From the NCBI GenBank assembly GCA_026984415.1, contig JALSSE010000023.1, forward strand, positions 1 to 5,336: DNA of 5,336 bases, written 5' to 3'. Both the position numbers and the translations under genes were made by a program. Origin of the DNA: Hydrogenothermaceae bacterium. GTDB taxonomy: Bacteria; Aquificota; Aquificae; Hydrogenothermales; Hydrogenothermaceae. The notes under the pieces are model-generated. The model saw nothing but the letters and a program-made list of their open reading frames with translations. It was not told the origin of the DNA and searched no databases. Of the stretch, positions 1 through 5,336 are shown one piece after another; the stretch's first letter is position 1, and every line of letters begins with the position of its first letter.

Positions 1-398
1 TGAAATAATTTTTCTACTTCTGAAGCAAAAAGTAAAATAAAAATGTCTAAAAATGTTGTTGTCTGGAAGTTTATATTTGAATTTCTTATTATTCGTGGAT
101 CTATTCCTATGTGAACTGATAAAAGTTTTGTTAATGTTTTCCTACCTTTAATTATAGTGTCTGTGCTGTATATTTTAGGTAGTATTTCTAAATAGTTATT
201 TCCAAACTGAATTGTTCCAACAAACTGCTTTAGCTTTATTTTGTTGTGAAAAATATCAAAAACTGCTCCCTTCCCCTCTTTTATGAAATTTTCATTTATT
301 TTTTTGCAAGTTTCTTCAAGCTTTTTAAAAAGCTCTTCATTTCCGTTAAAATCTCCTCTTATAGTTATTTCTTCATGTTCAAATTTAGTCAGTATCAT
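1..398 (-). CDS. mcrC: McrC-type protein, N-terminal part (cut by left window edge)
   Basis: My own reading of the minus strand from the ATG at 398-396 gives 132 codons open to the left edge; the window cuts the gene, so this is not a pseudogene. The start is fixed because an in-frame TAA (407-405) lies only two codons before the ATG. The protein begins [17 protein letters not shown] and contains [18 protein letters not shown] (60-77), matching the VGxIQxGxxxxEILPKI block characteristic of Mcr[18 protein letters not shown] (116-132) matches the helix following it in the family. McrC normally has about 350-450 residues: this N-terminal part contacts and stimulates the McrB ring, and a C-terminal PD-(D/E)xK nuclease cuts DNA. 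The nuclease is outside the window and cannot be judged. The gene overlaps mcrB by 14 nt, which suggests translational coupling. Homology plus the invariant McrB-McrC adjacency makes the call strong even from a fragment. Confidence 0.9.
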   Translation of the reverse strand, partial: MILTKFEHEEITIRGDFNGNEELFKKLEETCKKINENFIKEGKGAVFDIFHNKIKLKQFVGTIQFGNNYLEILPKIYSTDTIIKGRKTLTKLLSVHIGIDPRIIRNSNINFQTTTFLDIFILLFASEVEKLF

Positions 399-2307
399 TT
401 TCGTTTACAGCCTCAGACTGTGTATTTTCTTCTGTTTGTTGTTCCTGGTTTGTTTGATTATTACAATCTGCATATATTTGCTTGAATGCGTTCTCATCTA
501 AGTTTAATTTTTTCAGGTCTTCGCTGATATCTTTATTTTCTAAATCTATGAATTTGTGATTTGTTTCATCATTTAAAACTTTTGTAATTTTTTCCCATTC
601 GTCATAAAAGTATTCCTGTAAAAGTGGAATTATTTTGTTTTTAAAGATTTTGTTTAAATCTTTTAAAGTAAGCTGATTATTGTTTGTTTTTGATAAAAAG
701 TAAGCATGTCCTATTGTATGGTCTCTATCTATTTCCTTAAGTATCTTTTTGTTTAGGCATTTAAGTAGTTTTTCTAAATCTATATTTAATTTGCTACCAT
801 TACTATCTACAACATCTATATTTTTTAATAAATCAGGTCTTGGCATCATTTCTATAAACTCAAATCTTCTTCTAAGTGCAATATCAAGTAGTGCTATACT
901 TCTATCTGCTGTATTCATAGTGCCTATAATGTATAAATTTTGGGGAACTCCAAAATCTTGTTTTGAGTATGGTAGTTTAACTATTATTTCATTATCAGCT
1001 CCTATTCTTTTATCTTCCTCTATCAGTGTTATTAACTCTCCGAATATACTTGGTATGTTTCCTCTGTTTATTTCATCAATTATTAGAATATGGTTTTGAT
1101 AAGGATTATATTTCGCTTCATTTACTATTTCTTTAAAAATTCCATCTTCAATATAATACTCAACCTGTCCATTATTTACCCTTGCTTTTATACCTTCTAC
1201 AAAATCTTCGTATGAGTATGATGGGTGAAAAGTGGTAAATACTATTAAACCTTGATTTTTGTAATTATTAAATTTTGCTACAACGTTGCTTCTGTTTTCA
1301 CTTTCTATATGAGAAATATCTTTATTTTCTATTATTGCCACTGCATAGTTTATAGTGTGGTATGTTTTACCTGTTCCAGGAGGCCCGTAAAGGATTAGGT
1401 TTGGTGGATAAATTTGTTGGTTTAAAGGTTGTAAGTTTTCATTTTCTGTTAATTCTTCTTGATTTGAATAACAATTATTTTCACTTAACCTTTGTTCTAA
1501 GTTTTCAATCCATCTATCGAATTGTTCCTGAGATATTTTAAACATTTCAATAAAATTACATTCAGGACAATTATTAGAACCAGCTTCAATCAAATCATCT
1601 ATAAGTAGTTTTATGTTTTGTAAAAAGAAATCTATAGCCTCTTTCCATGTGTTTACATTTAACTCTAATCTGTAGGCTTTTACATTGTTATTATCCGTTC
1701 TTACAATAGGGTTTAAACCGTTTTCCTTTAAAATTTTTACAATCTCTTCAACAAAACATTTTATACAGTTTAATTCTTTTATTCTTTCTTTACTTTTATC
1801 TCCATTTATATCTTTTTTATCATAAACAAAATAAACAAAACATTTATTGGGTCTTCTCTCAAAACTTAAATAAATAGTTGGTGCACCTGTATAATTAGAC
1901 CCTTGTCTATAAAAAGTTAGCCTTAATTCATCTTCATTTCCTAAGAAAACATAGCAAGCTCTTCCTCTACTATCTCTAATTCTTGTTCTGAAAATAACTC
2001 CTAAACTTTTTAAATATTCGTAAATTTCAAAATCAAAATCTGGTCTATGTTTAAAACATTCCCTATTTACTTCTAAATTTTCCTTATTTTCCTCTTCTTC
2101 TAATAATTCTTCTTCTTTATTCTCAAAATTGCTTTCTTCATAATTTTCATCTTTCATAAAATCATCTTCTAACTCAGTTTTTATATCTTCAGTTTCTTTT
2201 TTGATGTTTTGTTCTTTTATTTCTTTATTCTCTTCTTCTACTTTTTGCTCTTTTTCTTTACTATCCTCATTTTTAAAAAAATTTTCATCAAAAACATCAA
2301 TATTCAT
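385..2307 (-). CDS. mcrB: McrB-type AAA+ NTPase, motor of an McrBC restriction system
   Basis: Complete 640-residue protein. The AAA+ core has every McrB hallmark: Walker A GPPGTGKT (308-315), [17 protein letters not shown] (358-374), Walker B plus family signature [18 protein letters not shown] (409-426), the McrB motif MNTADRS (464-470), ALRRRF (477-482), GHAYF (533-537) and [16 protein letters not shown] (559-574). In known McrBC systems, McrB forms GTP-hydrolysing hexamers that recruit McrC and translocate DNA after recognising modified cytosine through the N-terminal domain. Here that N-terminus differs from what I know of E. coli McrB. Residues 1-82 are Glu/Lys/Asn-rich and probably disordered. 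Residues 83-250 form an alpha/beta domain I cannot assign, with CIKC (181-184) and CPEC (247-250). The last 30 residues are Gln/Asn/Glu-rich. The start has AGGAGG 5 nt upstream and lies 12 nt after the HerA-like stop. The 3' end overlaps mcrC by 14 nt. The family call is near certain, but target specificity is not deducible. Confidence 0.95.
   Translation of the reverse strand: MNIDVFDENFFKNEDSKEKEQKVEEENKEIKEQNIKKETEDIKTELEDDFMKDENYEESNFENKEEELLEEEENKENLEVNRECFKHRPDFDFEIYEYLKSLGVIFRTRIRDSRGRACYVFLGNEDELRLTFYRQGSNYTGAPTIYLSFERRPNKCFVYFVYDKKDINGDKSKERIKELNCIKCFVEEIVKILKENGLNPIVRTDNNNVKAYRLELNVNTWKEAIDFFLQNIKLLIDDLIEAGSNNCPECNFIEMFKISQEQFDRWIENLEQRLSENNCYSNQEELTENENLQPLNQQIYPPNLILYGPPGTGKTYHTINYAVAIIENKDISHIESENRSNVVAKFNNYKNQGLIVFTTFHPSYSYEDFVEGIKARVNNGQVEYYIEDGIFKEIVNEAKYNPYQNHILIIDEINRGNIPSIFGELITLIEEDKRIGADNEIIVKLPYSKQDFGVPQNLYIIGTMNTADRSIALLDIALRRRFEFIEMMPRPDLLKNIDVVDSNGSKLNIDLEKLLKCLNKKILKEIDRDHTIGHAYFLSKTNNNQLTLKDLNKIFKNKIIPLLQEYFYDEWEKITKVLNDETNHKFIDLENKDISEDLKKLNLDENAFKQIYADCNNQTNQEQQTEENTQSEAVNENDTD
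411..414 (-). promoter_or_regulatory. Weak, distant ribosome site candidate for mcrC
   Basis: GAGG on the minus strand inside the mcrB coding end, with 12 nt between it and the mcrC ATG. That is longer than the usual 5-9 nt, so mcrC is probably translated mainly by coupling to ribosomes terminating at the overlapping mcrB stop (387-385). Low confidence as an independent site. Confidence 0.35.
1558..2061 (-). other. Unassigned McrB N-terminal domain (residues 83-250)
   Basis: This segment lies where McrB-family proteins carry their DNA or modified-base recognition domain. It has alternating strands and helices by eye: a helix around [12 protein letters not shown] (91-103), a strand-rich part including [10 protein letters not shown] (144-153) and [11 protein letters not shown] (155-165), a helix [14 protein letters not shown] (184-197), and a strand AYRLELNV (211-218). 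Two Cys pairs, CIKC (181-184) and CPEC (247-250), occur about 65 residues apart. I do not recognise it as the E. coli McrB N-terminal fold, EVE, YTH or MrcB-N from sequence alone, but remote similarity to any of them cannot be excluded without profile searches. Confidence 0.5.
2062..2307 (-). other. Glu/Lys/Asn-rich low-complexity N-terminus of McrB
   Basis: Codes for McrB residues 1-82, dominated by Glu, Lys, Asn and Asp with few large hydrophobics until it ends near NRECF. Runs such as [12 protein letters not shown] (65-76) are strongly acidic. It is expected to be flexible or a charged single helix rather than a folded domain. On the DNA level it appears as a purine-rich minus strand (GAA/AAA codons). 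The in-frame ATG at residue 51 is the next possible start, but the perfect ribosome site in front of residue 1 favours the long form. Confidence 0.75.
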
Positions 2308-2312
2308 ACCAT

Positions 2313-2318
2313 CCTCCT
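2313..2318 (-). promoter_or_regulatory. Ribosome binding site of mcrB
   Basis: A perfect AGGAGG on the minus strand, 5 nt before the ATG at 2307, lying wholly within the 12-nt gap after the HerA-like stop codon. The intervening bases, ATGGT, contain an out-of-frame ATG immediately followed by GTA TGA, so it cannot encode more than two residues. This is the strongest ribosome site in the window. Confidence 0.9.
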
Positions 2319-2319
2319 C

Positions 2320-4443
2320 TTATACTAAAATTGGGAATATTTCAAAGATTTCTTCTTTTGTTATTTCAGAAAATACATTTTCCTTATTCGTAAAGATAGC
2401 TTTTAAATCTACTTTTTTCATTTGATTTTCTAAAACACTATTTAAATCAATATTCTCAAGAAAGTTTATAAGTCTTTCATTTGCATTTTCAAAGGAAATC
2501 ATAACAGGTGATGTTTTTATATTTAAAGTTCCAACATGGGTTAAAACCATCCAATCTCCCGGTAAAAATTTGCTTGTTAGTGACATTTGTTTTTCGTCTA
2601 TACCAAATCCATCTGCAACGACTTTCCTGTCATAACTTCTTGGTAGTTTACTTACAAAATAAGTTCCAAGCTGGGCTATTATACTTGTGTCAAGATAAGC
2701 TGTTCTTTGGGTAGCTATTCCAAGCCCAAGCTTATATTTTCTACCTCTTCTTGCTAATGTTGTGGCTATTTCCTTTGACTTTTGTATACTTTCTTTATCT
2801 TCTTTTTCCCCTTCTACTTTTTGTGGGATAAATAAATCTGCTTCTTCAAAAAGAAATAAAGTAAGTGGTTCATTCTCTATTTTTTTGTTTTTTCTTATAC
2901 TATATAGAACATTACCAAGAATATTAGCAAAGTTTCTCATATTATTATCAGATTCACTTAGAAATATAACAATAGAACCTTCATCATCATGTGTAATATT
3001 TATAAGTTCATTTAGATTAATTGAGAAATGAAATCTTAAAATCATCTCGTATCTTTTGTATTTTTTCTGGAGTGTTTCAAAGAAAACTCCTAATGCCTTA
3101 ATAAAATCATCTTCTCCAATAACTTCTAAAATTTGTTCTAAAATTTCTATTAGCTCTTTACTTAGTTCTATATTTTTATCCTTTGTTTTAACATATTTAT
3201 TTATTAAATTTAAATAAGCGACAACTTGCATAAAATTTATCTTGGATAGATTTATATTATCTCCCCAAATATGCAACGTAAGAGCTAAAAAATCATTAAA
3301 AGCTTCTCTTTTTTCTTTACTACCTCTTCCTGAAAAAATTCTTCTGAATGTACCCTTGTTAAGTTTTTCTTCTGTTTCCGATATAACTTCTGCTAAAAAT
3401 TCCATCATAGTGATAGATTGCTGAAAAACTCTTATTTTCCCAGCTTGCAACATATACATAACTAATAGATATAGTTTTTCAAAATTTTTTTTATTTTTTA
3501 TTTCATCAGGGAAATTTGTTCCAGCTATGAAATCCATAGCTGCCTTTTGAAGAATTTCTTCAAAATTTTCTCCAAAATCTCCTCTTAGAAACTGTCTTAA
3601 ATAGTTACCAGAGATAGCTTTTTCTTCTAAAAATACAATATAGCTGTCTCTTTGGGCTAATGCATCAAATAGTAAGCCAAAATACTCATTATTTATATCA
3701 AAAATTAAAAAATTTACAGATGAAGGTGCTTCCAATAAAGACTTTGAAATTAATGTGCTTAAAAGATTACTTTTACCTGCTCCAGTAAATCCAAAAACTC
3801 CAAAATGTCTATTAAACAAGGGATAATAATCCATATGAACATTTACATCTTTTAATATTTGATGTTTTCCTGCTTTAAAACTTGTTTTACTTTCTTTTAT
3901 TTTTCCATTTATATAAGTTTCTATGTGCTCATTTTTTAATATATATACATGCTCACCTACTATTGGTTCTGCGTTTGACGGCTTAAATCCATAATCGTAA
4001 TCTAAATTATAAACAGCTTTTGTTTCAGCAGATGGCACATATAGTTCTTGGTAGTGTGGAACTGCATAAACAACAATTTTTAAATCCTCCTTTTCTTCAT
4101 CATCTAAAGACCTATACCAGTCGTCTAAAAATTTTTCAAAAGTTTCTGATAGCTTTATACTTTGTGGGTTTTCTGCTAAATCTGCTATCTTGTAGTGTTG
4201 CACTTTAACATCTACTACTTCAAGTAATGAAAAGTGTAAATCTTTTTGTGTAAGTTTATCAATGTTAATAGAATCAAAGTTTTTTACCGCTAAGATAATT
4301 CCCGGCTTTAAAATTTTATTAGTTTCTATGGAATATGGAAACCAAATTTCTTTTGGGTCCTCGCTTGGTATAAGGTAGCCTTTTATTAAAATATTATCTA
4401 CAGATTTAAAAAACCCATTTAAAATTTTATCTTGATTTTCCAT
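2320..4443 (-). CDS. HerA-like (FtsK/HerA superfamily, DUF87) ATPase
   Basis: Complete 707-residue protein. Residues about 10-200 form a beta-rich N-terminal part compatible with the HAS-barrel of HerA proteins, including KPGIILAVKNF (46-56). The ATPase core starts with HFGVFGFTGAGKSN, with Walker A at 218-225, followed by FLIFDINNEY (245-254), a usual HerA strand. Walker B is LTLFLFEEAD (527-536), with Glu533-Glu534 as the acidic pair. Then come LARRGRKYKLGLGIATQR (563-580, candidate arginine finger and sensor) and the HerA-like C-terminal block SIIAQLGTYFVSKL (587-600). HerA proteins form hexameric rings that translocate DNA, typically with a NurA, Sir2 or DUF4297-type partner; no such partner is visible here. 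A largely helical, charged segment of about 220 residues (roughly 260-480) separates the Walker motifs. AGGGGG lies 7 nt before the ATG. The gene sits between the protease and mcrB, so it probably acts in the same system. A type IV secretion or conjugation ATPase of the same superfamily is less likely, given these neighbours. Confidence 0.9.
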   Translation of the reverse strand: MENQDKILNGFFKSVDNILIKGYLIPSEDPKEIWFPYSIETNKILKPGIILAVKNFDSINIDKLTQKDLHFSLLEVVDVKVQHYKIADLAENPQSIKLSETFEKFLDDWYRSLDDEEKEDLKIVVYAVPHYQELYVPSAETKAVYNLDYDYGFKPSNAEPIVGEHVYILKNEHIETYINGKIKESKTSFKAGKHQILKDVNVHMDYYPLFNRHFGVFGFTGAGKSNLLSTLISKSLLEAPSSVNFLIFDINNEYFGLLFDALAQRDSYIVFLEEKAISGNYLRQFLRGDFGENFEEILQKAAMDFIAGTNFPDEIKNKKNFEKLYLLVMYMLQAGKIRVFQQSITMMEFLAEVISETEEKLNKGTFRRIFSGRGSKEKREAFNDFLALTLHIWGDNINLSKINFMQVVAYLNLINKYVKTKDKNIELSKELIEILEQILEVIGEDDFIKALGVFFETLQKKYKRYEMILRFHFSINLNELINITHDDEGSIVIFLSESDNNMRNFANILGNVLYSIRKNKKIENEPLTLFLFEEADLFIPQKVEGEKEDKESIQKSKEIATTLARRGRKYKLGLGIATQRTAYLDTSIIAQLGTYFVSKLPRSYDRKVVADGFGIDEKQMSLTSKFLPGDWMVLTHVGTLNIKTSPVMISFENANERLINFLENIDLNSVLENQMKKVDLKAIFTNKENVFSEITKEEIFEIFPILV

Positions 4444-4450
4444 AACTCAT

Positions 4451-4456
4451 CCCCCT
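4451..4456 (-). promoter_or_regulatory. Ribosome binding site of the HerA-like gene
   Basis: AGGGGG on the minus strand, 7 nt before the ATG at 4443, inside the 15-nt gap after the protease stop. A second ATG at 4450-4448 lies closer to this site but is in another frame, so it does not compete as a start for this protein. Confidence 0.8.
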
Positions 4457-4458
4457 AC

Positions 4459-5316
4459 TTACGATAATGATTTTATCTTTTGAAATTCATTTTTTATAAA
4501 ATTCATAAACTCTTGCACTCTAAATTTTTCCAAATATTCTGGATTTCCCAGGAACTTTAAGATGTGATAAATATTAAGTGAGTAATTAATACCAACGGCC
4601 ATCTGTTGTTTTATACCTTTTGTTGATATCCCAACTATATTACCGTATTCATTTACAGTAGGTCCTCCTGAATTTCCATGATTTATTAAAATGTTGTGTT
4701 GGATAAAGTTCTTAGCCAATGTTTCGTTTTCTTTAGTTAAAAACTCCTCATCCTCATTGTAAATATGGCTTATAATTCCATCAGAAATAGATAAATTTAA
4801 TCCTTGAGGATAACCTAATGCATAAACTTTATCACCTTCTTGAAAGTTTCTTTCTTCTTTTATAGAAAAAAAGTCAAATATTTCTGTGGTGTCTATCCTA
4901 ATTTTAAAAACTGCAAAATCAAACTGGCTATAAAAACCTGTTTTATCTCCTGCAAAATCAAAATAAATATCTTTTGTAAGATAAACTTCATTTATTTCAA
5001 TGTCTTTATCTTTGAAACGAAGTAAAAGTTTTATATTAACATTTTCATCTTGAGAAAGGATAGGAATAGCATCATGTATACCTTGAATTACATGTAGATT
5101 AGTTAAGAAAAATAGATATGAGTAATTATCATATATTAGCTGTTTGTATATAAATGCACTTCCATTTCCTATACTTCTATCATTTAAAGTAATTATTACT
5201 GGGAATACGCTTTCCTGTCCTATCTTAAAAATTTCAGTAGATGGTATCGGTTGGTTAAATGACAGACCATAAACATGTTTTCTCCCATATTTGTCAACTT
5301 TAAATCTATTACTCAT
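4459..5316 (-). CDS. Trypsin/HtrA-like serine protease, predicted cytosolic
   Basis: Complete 285-residue protein of the chymotrypsin-fold serine protease family, resembling the protease domain of HtrA/Deg enzymes. The three catalytic residues are visible in order: His75 in LTNLHVIQG, Asp133 in FDFAVFKI and Ser216 in HGNSGGP. Supporting family motifs are VYALGYPQG (164-172), which precedes the S1 region, and NIVGIST (226-232) after the serine. The protein ends soon after the fold, so there is no PDZ domain. The N-terminus (MSNRFKVDKYGRKH) is charged with no signal peptide or membrane segment, so it should stay in the cytoplasm, unlike HtrA housekeeping proteases. The start is supported by GGAGGG 5 nt upstream. 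It is the first gene of the visible operon, 15 nt before the HerA-like gene. In this context I infer an effector or processing role in a defence system; the substrate is unknown. A general protein-quality protease is the alternative, made less likely by the missing PDZ domain and signal peptide. Confidence 0.9.
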   Translation of the reverse strand: MSNRFKVDKYGRKHVYGLSFNQPIPSTEIFKIGQESVFPVIITLNDRSIGNGSAFIYKQLIYDNYSYLFFLTNLHVIQGIHDAIPILSQDENVNIKLLLRFKDKDIEINEVYLTKDIYFDFAGDKTGFYSQFDFAVFKIRIDTTEIFDFFSIKEERNFQEGDKVYALGYPQGLNLSISDGIISHIYNEDEEFLTKENETLAKNFIQHNILINHGNSGGPTVNEYGNIVGISTKGIKQQMAVGINYSLNIYHILKFLGNPEYLEKFRVQEFMNFIKNEFQKIKSLS

Positions 5317-5321
5317 TTTAT

Positions 5322-5327
5322 CCCTCC
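5322..5327 (-). promoter_or_regulatory. Ribosome binding site of the protease gene
   Basis: GGAGGG on the minus strand, 5 nt before the ATG at 5316. It supports the protease start and shows that the gene is complete at its 5' end. Only 20 bases of upstream sequence are present, so the operon promoter cannot be seen; another gene could also lie upstream in the same operon. Confidence 0.85.
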
Positions 5328-5336
5328 AGCTCTTAT

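Larger units (their letters stand above)
1..5336 (-). other. Four-gene operon: protease, HerA-like ATPase, McrB, McrC
   Basis: All four genes run on the minus strand with junctions of 15 nt (4444-4458), 12 nt (2308-2319) and a 14-nt overlap (385-398). There is no room for an internal promoter outside coding sequence, and I see no terminator hairpin between genes. The layout implies one transcript entering from the right. Both ends of the operon are outside the window: the transcript start lies upstream of the protease, and mcrC plus anything after it continues past the left edge. Confidence 0.85.

Noticed and set aside
319..334. Perfect 16-nt palindrome AGCTTTTTAAAAAGCT that could be taken for a terminator or operator.
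   Set aside because: It lies inside mcrC, has no loop or T-tract in the transcribed direction, is mostly A/T, and is explained by the codons for Glu-Leu-Phe-Lys-Lys-Leu.
2062..2260. Repetitive-looking CTT/TTC-rich tract on the plus strand, considered as a simple repeat.
   Set aside because: It has no fixed unit; it is the complement of the Glu/Lys-rich McrB N-terminus and stays in frame throughout.
4444..4458. Possible alternative start at the ATG 4450-4448 for the HerA-like gene or a leader peptide.
   Set aside because: It is in a different frame from the HerA-like protein and sits almost on top of the ribosome site, whereas the ATG at 4443 has ideal 7-nt spacing.
246..5025. Several plus-strand open frames of about 60-116 codons (for example 749-1099, 2201-2425, 2762-3031, 4840-5025).
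   Set aside because: All lie opposite the four strongly supported minus-strand genes, are Phe/Ser/Leu/Ile-rich as expected for the complement of Lys/Glu-rich coding, and show no recognisable domain or convincing ribosome site.
1..5336. tRNA or rRNA genes, CRISPR repeats, transposon ends, attachment sites.
   Set aside because: Coding fills the window on one strand with gaps of 20 nt or less, and I saw no spaced direct repeats, terminal inverted repeats or structured GC-rich RNA segments.

Overview
This window is one compact block of four co-directional minus-strand genes from an AT-rich genome. Read in transcription order (from the right end of the window leftwards), they are a cytosolic trypsin/HtrA-like serine protease (5316-4459), a HerA/FtsK-superfamily ATPase (4443-2320), an McrB-type AAA+ motor (2307-385) and the N-terminal third or so of an McrC-type protein (398 to the left edge, cut by the window). 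The gene junctions are 15 nt, 12 nt and a 14-nt overlap. The first three genes have clear purine-rich Shine-Dalgarno sites, so they almost certainly form one operon. Its promoter lies to the right of the window and its end to the left. Coding occupies essentially the whole window: there is no non-coding stretch longer than 20 bases, and I see no RNA gene, transposon, CRISPR array or terminator.

The organism cannot be named from the sequence. Low GC, heavy use of AAA/GAA/ATA/AGA codons, purine-rich coding strands, strong AGGAGG-type ribosome sites and Lys/Glu-rich proteins point to a low-GC bacterium. A thermophile of the Aquificota/Hydrogenothermaceae kind or a Firmicute would fit, but this is a weak inference.

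Functionally, McrB and McrC are the motor and nuclease halves of the modified-cytosine-dependent restriction systems (type IV). HerA-like ATPases are DNA-pumping hexamers that usually work with a nuclease or another effector in DNA repair and phage defence. Trypsin-like proteases without a signal peptide turn up as effectors or processing enzymes in NTPase-containing conflict systems. Their presence in one tight operon suggests a composite anti-phage system in which two different ring ATPases (McrB and HerA) and two kinds of possible effector (McrC nuclease and protease) are expressed together. I do not recognise this four-gene combination as a named system; that is recollection, not a search. 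The McrB protein also carries an N-terminal region unlike the classical E. coli one: about 82 residues of Glu/Lys/Asn-rich sequence followed by an unrecognised globular domain with two CxxC pairs. This is where target recognition would be expected to reside.
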